37,787 nt of DNA from Syntrophomonas sp. GTDB lineage: Bacteria > Bacillota > Syntrophomonadia > Syntrophomonadales > Syntrophomonadaceae. Positions 1-12,454 of this stretch are shown here, one piece after another. The notes beneath the pieces were generated by a model. It was given only the letters and a program-made list of their open reading frames with translations, did not search any database and was not told where the DNA came from. The stretch spans positions 1 through 37,787 of the forward strand of contig NZ_JAQVZX010000014.1 in NCBI RefSeq assembly GCF_028707975.1, given 5' to 3'. Position numbers and translations under genes: made by a program. The number at the start of each line of letters is the position of its first letter. Position 1 is the stretch's first letter.

Positions 1-119
1 GCCGACTTCCTTCAGATTCCTCGTCGCCGAGGACACCCTTGTCTTTGGCTGTACACTTCCCACTATCAGGGCGTGTTAGGGACTTTCACCCGTTAGACTA
101 TGCCCATGCAAGGCGAACT
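1..119 (-). mobile_element. Group II intron 5' (domain I) segment, truncated by the window edge; probable class C
   Basis: Reverse complement reads ...TTGCATGGGCATAGTCTAACGGGTGAAAGTCCC...AAGGGTGTCC...GAGGAATCTGAAGGAAGTCGGC, typical of group II intron domain I; starts directly after a terminator, as class C introns do. Confidence 0.65.
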
Positions 120-148
120 AAAAAAGGAGGCCCTCGCCTCGGGCCTCC
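118..148 (-). terminator. Rho-independent terminator of the rpmH-jag operon
   Basis: Minus strand GGAGGCCC-GAGGCGA-GGGCCTCC followed by TTTTTT, just downstream of the jag stop. Confidence 0.85.
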
Positions 149-161
149 ATCACTGTCTTTT

Positions 162-791
162 TTATTTCTTCAAAGATATTACCACTTTCCTATTAGGCTC
201 ATCTCCCAGCGAAAAAGTAGTTATCTGGGGATCGGCCTGTAGAATGGTATGTACTACTCTTCTTTCCTGGGAACTCATCGGCCTCATGACTACATTTTTT
301 CGGGTTTTCTTAACCTTGTCTGAAAGTCTTAGGGCCAAGGCCTCGAGAGATTCCTCTCTTTTCTTGCGGTAGTCCTCTACATCAAGCAAGACCCGAATTC
401 TTTCCTCACGCTGCCGGTTAATGATTAAGCTGATAATATATTGCACCGCATTTAAAGTTTCGCCTTTCCGTCCAATCAAAAGGCCCATGTCATTGCCTAT
501 TATGTTTACTCTAACTCGACCGTCTTCCCATTCCACCCGATTAATCTGATAATCAATTTTCATCCGGCCAAGCAACTCATCTACCACCTGGCGAACTTCT
601 TCTTCCGGTTTCACCATCAGGGAAACCCTTACCACGGCGGGCTTTCTTCCTACCAGGCCAAGTATTCCTTTACTTGCTTCTTCCAGCACTTCAATAGAAA
701 CATCGTCAATTTCACATTCTAGTTCATCCAGGGCAGCTTTAATAGCTTCATCAACGTTTTTTCCTTTTTTTTCTACTGTTTGGATTTCCAT
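162..791 (-). CDS. jag: RNA-binding protein Jag/KhpB (SpoIIIJ-associated)
   Basis: Jag_N, KH (GLLIGRKGETLNAVQYI) and R3H-like C-terminus; downstream of yidC. Confidence 0.95.
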   Translation of the reverse strand: MEIQTVEKKGKNVDEAIKAALDELECEIDDVSIEVLEEASKGILGLVGRKPAVVRVSLMVKPEEEVRQVVDELLGRMKIDYQINRVEWEDGRVRVNIIGNDMGLLIGRKGETLNAVQYIISLIINRQREERIRVLLDVEDYRKKREESLEALALRLSDKVKKTRKNVVMRPMSSQERRVVHTILQADPQITTFSLGDEPNRKVVISLKK

Positions 792-1554
792 TAACGTTCT
801 TTCCTCCTTTTTCCCTCCCTGCTACCTTTTCCTCGGCCAAAGTATGCTGACCACTTGATTCCTCCAGTACCTCGTTCGCCATTTCCACCTGAACTCCTGT
901 TTCAGTTGCCAGTTTCACTTTATCACTGCTCCAGTTGATATAAAGCTGCTGCAAAATACCTAAAATATTAAAGGTTACCCAGTATAAAGGTAAGCCTGCC
1001 GGCATGGTAGCCGCTATCCAGGCCATAAAAAGTGGCATCACATACAACATGGACTTTTGCGTGGGATCTTTGGTATCAACCATAGATACTCGTTGCTGTA
1101 TAAAGGTGGTTGCCGCCGCTAGAACCGCTAGAATATACCAGGGGTCAGAACTGCCAATATTAGGAATCCATAAAAATCGAGCATGCTCCTCTACCGCAAA
1201 CTTGAAGTTGAATAATGACTGGTAAAAAGCAATAAATATCGGCATCTGTATCAAGAGGGGTAAGCATCCTCCCAAGGGATTAACCCCATGTTCTTTATAC
1301 AGTTCCATTACTTTTAACTGCATGGTTTGCGGGTCTTCTTTATATTTTTCCTGGATATATTTCATCCGGGGTTGAATTTTTTGCATAGCCCGCATGGATT
1401 TTAACTGCTTTTGCGTTACCGGAAAAAGAGCCAATTTTATCAATATGGTCATAAAAATAATAGCCAGCCCGTAATTAGCTACGCCCAGGCTATCGGTAAT
1501 ACCATACATAAACTGGATTACACTGGCAAACCACTGAACAAAAGAATGCCACAA
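751..1554 (-). CDS. yidC: Membrane protein insertase YidC/OxaA/SpoIIIJ
   Basis: 60KD_IMP motifs (GGCLPLLIQMPIFIAFYQSL), basic C-tail, rpmH-rnpA-yidD synteny. Confidence 0.95.
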   Translation of the reverse strand: MWHSFVQWFASVIQFMYGITDSLGVANYGLAIIFMTILIKLALFPVTQKQLKSMRAMQKIQPRMKYIQEKYKEDPQTMQLKVMELYKEHGVNPLGGCLPLLIQMPIFIAFYQSLFNFKFAVEEHARFLWIPNIGSSDPWYILAVLAAATTFIQQRVSMVDTKDPTQKSMLYVMPLFMAWIAATMPAGLPLYWVTFNILGILQQLYINWSSDKVKLATETGVQVEMANEVLEESSGQHTLAEEKVAGREKGGKNVNGNPNSRKKRKKR

Positions 1555-1637
1555 AGTTCCTCCTGCCTATCAAATTCAAGTGATGGCAGGTTCCACCTCC
1601 TTGCTAGCGAGGCAAATGCTCGCGAGGTAACCTATTA

Positions 1638-1844
1638 TTAAGGTACCGGATCATAGCCACCCGGATTGTACGGGTGACACCTGGCCAGTCTTTTTGCAGT
1701 TAACCAGCCTCCTTTGACTATTCCGTATTTCTTTATCGCTTCAATGGAATAGTGAGAACAGGAAGGATAGAAACGACATGAAGCAGGCCTGAAAAAGGTC
1801 GCCTTTTGATATATTTTAATTAGTATTATTAGCAGTTTTTGCAA
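1638..1844 (-). CDS. yidD: Membrane protein insertion efficiency factor YidD
   Basis: [24 protein letters not shown]...[18 protein letters not shown] motif. Confidence 0.96.
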   Translation of the reverse strand: MQKLLIILIKIYQKATFFRPASCRFYPSCSHYSIEAIKKYGIVKGGWLTAKRLARCHPYNPGGYDPVP

Positions 1845-2175
1845 AAAGTCCCGCCTTCTTCATGATGAAAATATAATCTTTTTCTATACCCTCAAAAGAA
1901 GTCTTCCCGATACCGGCACGGGCTACCAGAACAATATCATGGTTTTTCCTTACTTGTCCCGGGTATTTGCGCACTATGGCTCGCAACTGTCTTTTTATCC
2001 TATTCCTTATTACAGCCATACCTACTTTTTTGTTGGTAATGAAACCAAAACGATTATTCTCCGCGGCATTTTCCAAGTAATACATTATTAAGTATCGCCC
2101 CGAAAATCTTTTTCCTTTTTCAAAAACGTTCCGGTATTCTTTACCGGTTCTAATCCTTGTTTTTTTATCCAGCAT
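1816..2175 (-). CDS. rnpA: Ribonuclease P protein component
   Basis: RnpA motif [14 protein letters not shown]; synteny with rpmH. Confidence 0.95.
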   Translation of the reverse strand: MLDKKTRIRTGKEYRNVFEKGKRFSGRYLIMYYLENAAENNRFGFITNKKVGMAVIRNRIKRQLRAIVRKYPGQVRKNHDIVLVARAGIGKTSFEGIEKDYIFIMKKAGLFAKTANNTN

Positions 2176-2216
2176 AAAAACCTTCCCTGGGGAAAATAAA
2201 AGGCCGCTTTTACGAC

Positions 2217-2351
2217 CTATGCGGAAATAATCTTTCTTCCCTTTTTCCTCCTGTTGGCCAGAATTTTTCTTCCACCCGCGCTTGCCATCCTGGCTCTAAA
2301 ACCATGTTCTCGTTTTCTTTGCCGATTCTTCGGCTGAAAGGTTCTCTTCAC
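2217..2351 (-). CDS. rpmH: 50S ribosomal protein L34 (GTG start, 44 aa)
   Basis: Reverse complement translates M(V)[43 protein letters not shown]; absent from the ORF track because short and GTG-started. Confidence 0.95.
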   Translation of the reverse strand: MKRTFQPKNRQRKREHGFRARMASAGGRKILANRRKKGRKIISA

Positions 2352-2430
2352 TATATCCCTTGCCTCCTAACTGGTTAACTGTAACCCTGTCAACAGAGCT
2401 CAACTGCATAAATAATATAAATACCCTACT

Positions 2431-2460
2431 ATTATATTGATTAAACCCCTTAAATGTCAA
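2431..2460 (-). promoter_or_regulatory. Sigma-A-type promoter for rpmH operon
   Basis: Minus strand TTGACA-N18-TATAAT upstream of rpmH. Confidence 0.75.
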
Positions 2461-2665
2461 GAATTCAAGGAAGTTTGTGCACTTCAAATTTAATTTTTTT
2501 TCTGCTATGATTATACTATATTTGTGCTTTAATCCCAAATAACCTGTAAACGCGCATTAGCATGTGATCGCTATTGATTTTGCCGGAGTAAGTTTATTCT
2601 AATATATCTATGCAAGCAAAATAATAATTATGACTTTTCGCAGTGGAATCAAGAGAGACTTTGTT

Positions 2666-2705
2666 TTTTCCACAGCCTGTGTAATTCTTTATTTGCTTTT
2701 CCACA
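2666..2705 (+). promoter_or_regulatory. Two DnaA-box-like sites upstream of dnaA
   Basis: TTTTCCACA at 2666-2674 and 2697-2705, each one mismatch from TTATCCACA. Confidence 0.6.
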
Positions 2706-2723
2706 ACAAAGCGGAGGTTAAGT

Positions 2724-4034
2724 ATGTCTAATTATAAAGAATATTCTCTTGTCTGGAATGAAGTTTTGGATTATATGTATAAAGAGATCGGCTCAACCAG
2801 CTTTGAAATCTGGTTTTCTCGGGTAAAATTCTCCTCCTTTAAAAACAATAGCTTTTGCATAATCGTCCCTGATTCTCTGAGCAAAGAGTGGATTGAATCA
2901 CGCTATATGGACATAATGCAAAACAAATTGCGCAGTTTAATCGATCAAAGTGTGACTCTGAGCATTACTTCGGAAATTATCTCTGGTAAAAAAGAGCCTG
3001 TATCCGCTTTAAATCCAAAATATACTTTTGACACTTTTGTTGTGGGAAACAGTAATCGCTTTGCTCATGCTGCTTGTTATGCCGTAGGTGAATCTCCTTT
3101 TAAATCCTATAATCCTCTTTTTATCTATGGGGGGGTAGGCCTGGGTAAAACTCATTTAATGCAAGCCATCGGTCATCACATTCTTTCTAGAAGATCCACT
3201 TATCAGGTTATGTATGTCTCCTCCGAACAATTTACCAATGACCTGATAAGTTCCATCAAAGACGATACTACTTCTTCATTTAGAAATAAATACCGCAGTA
3301 TTGATGTTTTGCTCGTTGATGATATTCAATTCCTGGCGGGGAAGGAGCGAACTCAGGAAGAATTCTTTCACACTTTTAATACCCTCCACGAATCAAATAA
3401 ACAGGTAGTTATCTCCAGTGATCGGCCACCCCGGAATATTCCTACACTGGAAGACCGTTTGCGCTCGCGCTTTGAATGGGGTTTAATTACTGATATTCAA
3501 CCACCTGATCTGGAAACAAGAATCGCGATATTAAGAAAAAAAGCCCAGGTAGAAAACCTTAATATCCCCTATTCCATACTGGACTACATAGCCAATTATA
3601 TAGATTCGAACATCAGGGAACTGGAGGGGGCACTTATTCGCCTGGTGGCCTTTGCTACTATTAATAATAAACCTCTGGACATGAATACTGCGGCTGAAGC
3701 ATTGAAGGATATTCTGCCTCCTCCTAGACCCCGAAAAATTACTATAGAAACTATTCAAAAAACGGTAGCCGCACATTATAATTTGGAAATTAACGAAATT
3801 ATTTCAAAAAAAAGAAATAAACCACTGGTCTACCCCCGCCATATAGCCATGTATCTTTGTCGTAAACTGACCGATGCTTCCTTTCCACAGATTGGAGAGC
3901 AATTTGGCGGAAGAGACCATACCACGGTTATGCATGCCAATGAAAAATTAACCAATGAATTATTATCTGACCGTGAACTGGCCGCCGAAATAGAAGTATT
4001 GTGCAAAAAAATCGACCCTAACCATATTATTTAA
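2724..4034 (+). CDS. dnaA: Chromosomal replication initiator DnaA
   Basis: Walker A GGVGLGKTHL, Walker B LLVDDIQFL, C-terminal GGRDHTTVMHA. Confidence 0.98.
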   Translation: MSNYKEYSLVWNEVLDYMYKEIGSTSFEIWFSRVKFSSFKNNSFCIIVPDSLSKEWIESRYMDIMQNKLRSLIDQSVTLSITSEIISGKKEPVSALNPKYTFDTFVVGNSNRFAHAACYAVGESPFKSYNPLFIYGGVGLGKTHLMQAIGHHILSRRSTYQVMYVSSEQFTNDLISSIKDDTTSSFRNKYRSIDVLLVDDIQFLAGKERTQEEFFHTFNTLHESNKQVVISSDRPPRNIPTLEDRLRSRFEWGLITDIQPPDLETRIAILRKKAQVENLNIPYSILDYIANYIDSNIRELEGALIRLVAFATINNKPLDMNTAAEALKDILPPPRPRKITIETIQKTVAAHYNLEINEIISKKRNKPLVYPRHIAMYLCRKLTDASFPQIGEQFGGRDHTTVMHANEKLTNELLSDRELAAEIEVLCKKIDPNHII

Positions 4035-4037
4035 AAA

Positions 4038-4101
4038 TTATCAACAAGCTTATCAACCGCAAGATATCCCTTGTTTTAAGGGTTTGAGACGCTTATCCAC
4101 A
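4038..4101 (+). promoter_or_regulatory. DnaA-box cluster in dnaA-dnaN intergenic region (oriC)
   Basis: TTATCAACA 4038-4046, TTATCAACC 4050-4058, perfect TTATCCACA 4093-4101. Confidence 0.8.
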
Positions 4102-4176
4102 ATTTTCAAGCCCCTACTACTATTACTACTAAATTGTTAATAAAAAAAAGAAAAAGAGGACGATGGAGGTTTTTGT

Positions 4177-5319
4177 ATGAAACTAACTATTGAGAAGAGA
4201 GATTTACTTGCTATCACCAGTCTAGTCTATAGAGCTGCTTCCAGTAAAAATGCTATACCAGTTTTGTCAGGACTCCTCCTGGAGACAGATCCAGATACTG
4301 GTTTAACTATGACCGCAACCGATATGGAGATAGGAGTAAAGGCTAGCACTGCTAAAAGCGAAGTTATTGAAAAAGGCAGTGTTTTGGTCAATGCTCATTA
4401 TTTTTTTGATTTTGTCAAGTTGTTGCCTGAAGCGCAAATTTTTATTGGATTAAACCAGGAAACATCTAGATTAGATATTAATTACGGGCGTTCAACAGGT
4501 TTCATTAATACCTATAGAGACTATGAATATCCAGAACTTCCCTTAAAAAAAATTAAACCCTGTTTTTCCATAAGCCAGGAAATATTAAAAGATGCTCTTA
4601 AGAAGACAGTATTTGCCGCTGCCAACACCCATTTTCGTCAGGTCTTTACGGGAGTTTTGTTCGATTTAAAGGAAGGAGGCCAATTAAATATAGTGGCTTC
4701 TGATACCCACCGCTTGGCCCGTTATTTTTGTACTATCCAGCCAACGGCTCCAGAACCCTTAAGTTTTATTATTCCGGCCCGAACAGCTACTGAAGTTCTC
4801 CGATTATTAGATGACAGCCCGGAAGAGATAAATATAGGTTTAAGTGATAATAATGTGAGTTTTTATCGCAACAATGTTTTGTTGCTATCACGGCTTATAG
4901 AAGGACAATACCCCAATTATGAGCAGGTAATACCCCGCTCTTTTAGCTACAAAGTAAAGCTGGATACGCAGATTTTGGCTGATACTCTGGAAAGAGCTCG
5001 GGTCATGCCTTCGGATGATAAATTAAAAATACAGTATACCCGCTTTAAGTTCGAAGAAAATGAGGTGGAGGTAAATACTTTTTCGGAAATAATGGGGGAA
5101 ATTGCTGAAGTTATAGAGATTAGTAATGCAAGTGAAGGCGAAGGGGGATTAAATATTGCTTTTAATACCAATTACTTTCTTGATGTGGTAAAAATTCTAG
5201 ATGGGGAAGCCAGGGAACTAGTAATAAATCTATCCAGTTTATTAGGACCAGCCATGATTGAAAATCCGCAAAAAGACAACTATCTTTATGTATTGGTACC
5301 TTTACGAACAAGTAACTAA
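4177..5319 (+). CDS. dnaN: DNA polymerase III beta sliding clamp
   Basis: DnaN-type sequence (MKLTIEKRDLL...) between dnaA and recF. Confidence 0.97.
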   Translation: MKLTIEKRDLLAITSLVYRAASSKNAIPVLSGLLLETDPDTGLTMTATDMEIGVKASTAKSEVIEKGSVLVNAHYFFDFVKLLPEAQIFIGLNQETSRLDINYGRSTGFINTYRDYEYPELPLKKIKPCFSISQEILKDALKKTVFAAANTHFRQVFTGVLFDLKEGGQLNIVASDTHRLARYFCTIQPTAPEPLSFIIPARTATEVLRLLDDSPEEINIGLSDNNVSFYRNNVLLLSRLIEGQYPNYEQVIPRSFSYKVKLDTQILADTLERARVMPSDDKLKIQYTRFKFEENEVEVNTFSEIMGEIAEVIEISNASEGEGGLNIAFNTNYFLDVVKILDGEARELVINLSSLLGPAMIENPQKDNYLYVLVPLRTSN

Positions 5320-5338
5320 AATGAAAGAAAGATAGATA

Positions 5339-6436
5339 TTGAAAATTAAGAATTTTCAAATTAGAGATTTTCGTAATTTAAAAAAGATTGAATACCACCC
5401 TTCGCCCGGCCTAAATATTTTTTATGGAGATAATGCCCAGGGTAAGACTAATATTTTGGAAGCATTATTCTATTTGTCAACGGGGATTTCTTTCCGTACG
5501 AACAAAGAAAAAACTTTAATTAGATATGAGGCCCCAAGCTTTCAGATTCATGCACGCTATAATCACCAGGATAGAATTATTGATTCTAGTATTAATTATG
5601 GTCAGGAAGCTAAGATTTTTAGAATCAATAAGAAAAGAGCTAGCTATAATCATCCTGACCGTTTGAGAGTAATTCTTTTTTCTCCAGATGATCTCTATTT
5701 AGTTAAAGGAGCGCCTAATAAGCGCCGTTTTTTTATAGATTTCCTCCTGGGACAGATATCTAACGAATATTTATTTAACTTAGATAATTATAGAAAATCT
5801 CTAAAAAAAAGGAATTTATTATTAAAAAAAGAAGAAGCTAATGGTAGAAGTTTTGCTATAATTAATGATATTTTTATTGAGTATGCAGCCAAATTGCTAA
5901 TATCAAGATTAAATCTGATCAATGTTCTAGATGAAGCCATACAGGATATTTACCCACAGATAAACGATGATGATGGGCTATTAAAAATACGATATGCCCT
6001 TTCATTTCCTGTTGATAGTGGTAAAATTAATCTGGATATACTCCAGGACAGCTTAAAGAAACAAATCGAAAATGAAGCGGAAAAGGAAAGGAAAAGAAAA
6101 ACCACTCTGCTGGGTCCACATCTGGATGATGTGCATATTTATCTAAACGAACAGATGGCCCGCTTATTTGCCTCCCAAGGCCAGCAAAGAAATATAGTTA
6201 TTTGTTTGAAACTGGCAGAAATAATGACTTTTCAAAAGATAAAAGGCAATTTTCCCATATTCCTGCTGGATGAGGTACTGGCCGAACTGGATGATGCTAG
6301 AAGCAATAAACTATTGAATTTTTTGGACCAGTCCTCTTTTCAGAGTTTCCTTACATCGGTAAAAATGGAGAATACAGATGCTTTGTCCGTCTCGATTTCA
6401 ATGGTTAAGGATGGCTGTTTACTTGGAAAGGAGTAG
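5339..6436 (+). CDS. recF: DNA replication/repair protein RecF (TTG start)
   Basis: [14 protein letters not shown] Walker A, SQGQQRN signature, [10 protein letters not shown]. Confidence 0.97.
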   Translation: MKIKNFQIRDFRNLKKIEYHPSPGLNIFYGDNAQGKTNILEALFYLSTGISFRTNKEKTLIRYEAPSFQIHARYNHQDRIIDSSINYGQEAKIFRINKKRASYNHPDRLRVILFSPDDLYLVKGAPNKRRFFIDFLLGQISNEYLFNLDNYRKSLKKRNLLLKKEEANGRSFAIINDIFIEYAAKLLISRLNLINVLDEAIQDIYPQINDDDGLLKIRYALSFPVDSGKINLDILQDSLKKQIENEAEKERKRKTTLLGPHLDDVHIYLNEQMARLFASQGQQRNIVICLKLAEIMTFQKIKGNFPIFLLDEVLAELDDARSNKLLNFLDQSSFQSFLTSVKMENTDALSVSISMVKDGCLLGKE

Positions 6437-6441
6437 TTTTT

Positions 6442-8603
<2,162 letters not shown>

Positions 8604-8617
8604 GAGGAAGACAGAAA

Positions 8618-11056
8618 TTGGCACAGGATAGTCTGTTTGGTAAAGTAATACCCATAGATATTGAAAAGGAAGTAAAGAAATCCTTTCTGGAATACTCCAT
8701 GAGCGTCATAGTATCCCGGGCCTTGCCAGACGTACGCGATGGGCTAAAACCAGTGCATCGCCGGATTTTGTATGCTTTGCATGAACAGGGTATGACCCAT
8801 GATAAACCGCATAAAAAATCCGCCAATATCGTGGGAGAGGTAATGGGTAAATATCATCCCCATGGGGATTCGGCTATTTACCAGACCATGGTCAAACTGG
8901 CCCAGAAATTTGCCATGCGCTACCCGCTGGTTGATGGACATGGGAACTTTGGTTCCATTGACGGAGATGCTGCGGCGGCCATGAGGTATACGGAATCCAG
9001 AATGGCCCGGATAGCGGCGGAACTACTTAAGGATATTGACAAGGACACCGTAGACTGGCGGGCCAATTATGATGACAGCCGGGAAGAACCGCAGGTGCTG
9101 CCGGCCCGGATACCCAATCTTTTGATCAACGGTTCCGCTGGGATAGCTGTAGGCATGGCCACCAATATACCTCCGCATAATTTGCGGGAAGTAATAACGG
9201 GAATTAAAGAATATATTGATAATCCGGAGATCACTATTGACGAGCTAATGCTAAGCATTCCCGGCCCAGATTTTCCCACCGGGGGAATTTTGGCGGCCCG
9301 CGGTATCAGACAAGCTTATGAGACCGGCCGTGCAACCATAAGAACCAGAGCTCGTTACGAAATCGAAGAAAAAAGGGGCGGCAAGTGTGCTATTGTGGTT
9401 AACGAGATACCCTATCAGGTTAATAAAGCCCGCCTAGTCGAAAAGATTGCGGGATTGGTACGGGACAAGAAGGTAGAAGGCATTGTCGACCTCAGGGACG
9501 AATCCGACCGTAAAGGAATCCGGATAGTTATAGAATTACGCAAAGATGTGAATGTCAATGTGGTCTTGAACAAGCTCTTCCGGCATACCCAGATGGAAGA
9601 CAGTTTCGGCATCATCATGCTGAGCCTGGTTAACGGAGAACCCCGGATACTGAACCTGAAGGAAATGATACAATATTATGTTCAACACCGGCAGGAAGTC
9701 ATTAAGCGAAGAACAGCCTATGAACTCAAGCTGGCCAGGAACCGCAAACATATTTTGGAAGGCTTGAAAATAGCCCTGGACAACCTGGATGAGATCATAG
9801 AGCTGATAAGGAACTCACGCGACCGTGAAACCGCCAGAGGCGGCTTGCAGAGTCGCTTTGGCTTGAGCGAAATACAGGCCAATGCCATACTGGATATGCG
9901 CTTAGCCCAACTGACCGGATTGGAAAGAAGCAAAGTAGAAAACGAATATGAGGAAGTGCTGCTGAAAATCGCCGACTTTGAAGATATTCTGGCCCGCCCG
10001 GAAAGAGTTCTGGCCATAATAAAAGAAGACCTGGATGAGATTGAAAAAAGGTATGGCGACAAGAGACGGACGGAGATAAGCCAGGAAGAAAACACCTATG
10101 CCGAAGAAGATTTTATCGAGGATCATGAAGTGGTTATAACCCTCAGCAATCGGGGCTATGTCAAACGACAGCCGCTGGACACTTATCGGTCCCAGAAAAG
10201 GGGAGGGAAAGGTGTAAGTGCCACTACTATCAGAGCTGAGGATTTTGCCAATGATGTGCTGGTTACTTCAGCCCTGGCTACCTTGCTTTTCTTCACCAAC
10301 CAGGGCCGGGTTTTCACCACCAGAGCCTTTCAGATACCTGAATCCTCGCGACAGGCCAAGGGAATGCCCCTGGTGAATTTTTTGGAATTGCGTCCCGGGG
10401 AAAAGGTGAGCACTATAGTGGGGGCCAGGGACTTTAATGTCGATCATCGCCTGCTGATGGTAACCCGAAAAGGAATAATAAAGAAAACCGCCTTGAAGGC
10501 TTTCGAAAATGTAAGGAGAACCGGAATGATAGCGGTTAACCTTCGTGAGGGCGATGAACTGGTGGGAGTCATACGGGTAAAGACCGGGAGCAAAGTAATG
10601 ATAGCAAATTCCCGGGGGATATCAATCATGTTTGATGAAAAGCAGGTGCGAACCATGGGTAGGACCGCCGCCGGGGTTAAAGCCATAAGGCTTGCGAAAG
10701 ATGATTATGTGGTGGGGCTGGATCGCTATCGGGAAGATGCCGATGTCTTGCTGGTAACCGAGAAGGGCTATGGCAAGAGAACGGCCTTAAGCGAATTCAG
10801 GCTGCAGAATCGAGGAGGGAAAGGCTTAAAAGCCATTGAAATAACTAGGAAAAATGGCAAGTTAGTAGCCTTCAAAATCGTATCGAAGGAGGATGAGCTG
10901 GTTATTCTAACGAGTGAAGGCAACATTATCCGCCTGGAAGTAGACGATATTTCGCAACAGAAACGCTATTCCCGAGGGGTATTATTGATGAGGTTGCCGG
11001 AAGAAGACCGTATTGTAGGCGTGGCTCGTTTTAGGATTGAAAAAGAAGAGGACTAG
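8618..11056 (+). CDS. gyrA: DNA gyrase subunit A
   Basis: [39 protein letters not shown]-terminal beta-pinwheel repeats. Confidence 0.98.
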   Translation: MAQDSLFGKVIPIDIEKEVKKSFLEYSMSVIVSRALPDVRDGLKPVHRRILYALHEQGMTHDKPHKKSANIVGEVMGKYHPHGDSAIYQTMVKLAQKFAMRYPLVDGHGNFGSIDGDAAAAMRYTESRMARIAAELLKDIDKDTVDWRANYDDSREEPQVLPARIPNLLINGSAGIAVGMATNIPPHNLREVITGIKEYIDNPEITIDELMLSIPGPDFPTGGILAARGIRQAYETGRATIRTRARYEIEEKRGGKCAIVVNEIPYQVNKARLVEKIAGLVRDKKVEGIVDLRDESDRKGIRIVIELRKDVNVNVVLNKLFRHTQMEDSFGIIMLSLVNGEPRILNLKEMIQYYVQHRQEVIKRRTAYELKLARNRKHILEGLKIALDNLDEIIELIRNSRDRETARGGLQSRFGLSEIQANAILDMRLAQLTGLERSKVENEYEEVLLKIADFEDILARPERVLAIIKEDLDEIEKRYGDKRRTEISQEENTYAEEDFIEDHEVVITLSNRGYVKRQPLDTYRSQKRGGKGVSATTIRAEDFANDVLVTSALATLLFFTNQGRVFTTRAFQIPESSRQAKGMPLVNFLELRPGEKVSTIVGARDFNVDHRLLMVTRKGIIKKTALKAFENVRRTGMIAVNLREGDELVGVIRVKTGSKVMIANSRGISIMFDEKQVRTMGRTAAGVKAIRLAKDDYVVGLDRYREDADVLLVTEKGYGKRTALSEFRLQNRGGKGLKAIEITRKNGKLVAFKIVSKEDELVILTSEGNIIRLEVDDISQQKRYSRGVLLMRLPEEDRIVGVARFRIEKEED

Positions 11057-11105
11057 AGAGGGAATAAAAGACCCCTAATCCCCAGAATTAAGGGAGGGAA
11101 AAAAG

Positions 11106-11990
11106 ATGGAAGAAAAAGGAATTTTCAAAGCAAAATCCGGCCTGGCCCAGATGCTAAAGGGTGGCGTCATAATGGATGTCACTACTCCCGAGCAGGCCAA
11201 AATAGCAGAAGAAGCTGGAGCCTGTGCGGTGATGGCATTGGAAAGGGTTCCGGCGGATATAAGAGCGGCCGGAGGTATTGCCCGTATGGCTGACCCCAGT
11301 GTGATTCTTCGCATTATGGAGAAAGTCACTATTCCTGTAATGGCTAAATGCCGGATAGGGCATTTTGTTGAGGCCCAGATTCTGGAGTCCCTGGGAATTG
11401 ATTATATCGATGAAAGCGAAGTTCTAACCCCGGCTGATGATAAACACCATGTAAATAAGCACACTTTTAAAGTACCTTTTGTTTGTGGAGCCCGCAATCT
11501 GGGCGAAGCCCTTCGCCGTATTGGTGAAGGAGCGGCCATGATTAGAACCAAAGGAGAACCAGGCACCGGGAATGTAATTGAAGCGGTTCGGCATATCAGA
11601 CAGGTCAATGACCAGATTAGATGGGTCAGCAGCCTGCCCGCAGAAGAACTAATGGCCGCAGCTAAAGAGCTGGAAGCACCATATGAATTACTGCAGGAGG
11701 TAGTGCGGTTAAAAGGGCTGCCGGTAGTAAATTTTGCCGCAGGGGGTATAGCCACTCCGGCGGATGCAGCTATGATGATGCAACTGGGTTGTGATGGAAT
11801 ATTCGTAGGCTCCGGCATATTCAAATCCGGCGATCCCATGAAGAGAGCTCGGGCCATAGTAACCGCCACCACCCATTACCAGGATCCGGCAGTTTTAGCA
11901 GAAGTATCCCGGGATTTGGGTGAAGCTATGGTAGGAATAGATATCAGCACCATAAGGCCAGAGGAGAGAATGCAGGAACGCGGCTGGTAA
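11106..11990 (+). CDS. pdxS: Pyridoxal 5'-phosphate synthase subunit PdxS
   Basis: [39 protein letters not shown] and GEPGTGN motifs. Confidence 0.98.
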   Translation: MEEKGIFKAKSGLAQMLKGGVIMDVTTPEQAKIAEEAGACAVMALERVPADIRAAGGIARMADPSVILRIMEKVTIPVMAKCRIGHFVEAQILESLGIDYIDESEVLTPADDKHHVNKHTFKVPFVCGARNLGEALRRIGEGAAMIRTKGEPGTGNVIEAVRHIRQVNDQIRWVSSLPAEELMAAAKELEAPYELLQEVVRLKGLPVVNFAAGGIATPADAAMMMQLGCDGIFVGSGIFKSGDPMKRARAIVTATTHYQDPAVLAEVSRDLGEAMVGIDISTIRPEERMQERGW

Positions 11991-12015
11991 TCGGGTGGGA
12001 GCTTTTAAAAATCAC

Positions 12016-12044
12016 TTGCAAAAGCTCCGGGGCTGTAATATAAT
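12016..12044 (+). promoter_or_regulatory. Promoter of the T-box transcript
   Basis: TTGCAA-N17-TATAAT immediately upstream of the leader. Confidence 0.65.
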
Positions 12045-12050
12045 CAATGC

Positions 12051-12281
12051 CAAACCTTAATAGCAAAACTGTTGATGAAAGGAAAAAGTAGGAACTGTAA
12101 ACTGGTAAAGAGAGCTGGTGGAAGCTGCGAACCAGCCCGGTGCAGTTTTGAATCCAACCTGGAAACAGATCTAAAGAATAAGCGGTGGTTCCGTTATAAC
12201 CTTCAAGTGGGTGTTGAGAACACCAACAAGGGTGGCAACGCGGGAAAATACCTCTCGTCCCTATGGGGCGAGGGGTTTTTT
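12051..12281 (+). promoter_or_regulatory. T-box leader, serine-specific (specifier UCC), with terminator
   Basis: T-box motif AAGGGTGGCAACGCGGG (12228-12244), stem I with GAA-UCC-A specifier (12153-12155), terminator CCTCTCGTCCC-TAT-GGGGCGAGGGG-TTTTTT; upstream of serine genes. Confidence 0.9.
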
Positions 12282-12349
12282 GCATAATGTATACACGAGT
12301 TACAAGGGGGAAAAGTTATAGCAGGCATCAAAATGGTTTCATAATAGAA

Positions 12350-12422
12350 ATGTGATTCCACTGCAAAAAGTTATACATATGCATTAGCTTGCATAAAAAG
12401 GGGTTTTGCAGCAGAGTCAAAT
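12350..12422. mobile_element. Short MITE-like element (73 bp, 19-bp imperfect TIRs)
   Basis: ATGTGATTCCACTGCAAAA vs reverse complement of TTTTGCAGCAGAGTCAAAT (15/19 match); core and right arm shared with 26305-26711. Confidence 0.6.
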
Positions 12423-12454
12423 GTAGTTTCAATATTAAGGAGGCTATTACAGGA

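Noticed and set aside
39-372. Plus-strand ORFs of 67 and 90 aa at the left edge
   Set aside because: Cover the group II intron antisense, the terminator and the antisense of jag; no protein-like features.
12389-12454. N-terminal extension of the aminotransferase ORF (MHKKGFCSRVKCSFNIKEAITG)
   Set aside because: Lies over the MITE-like element; the RBS and family N-terminus support the start at 12455.
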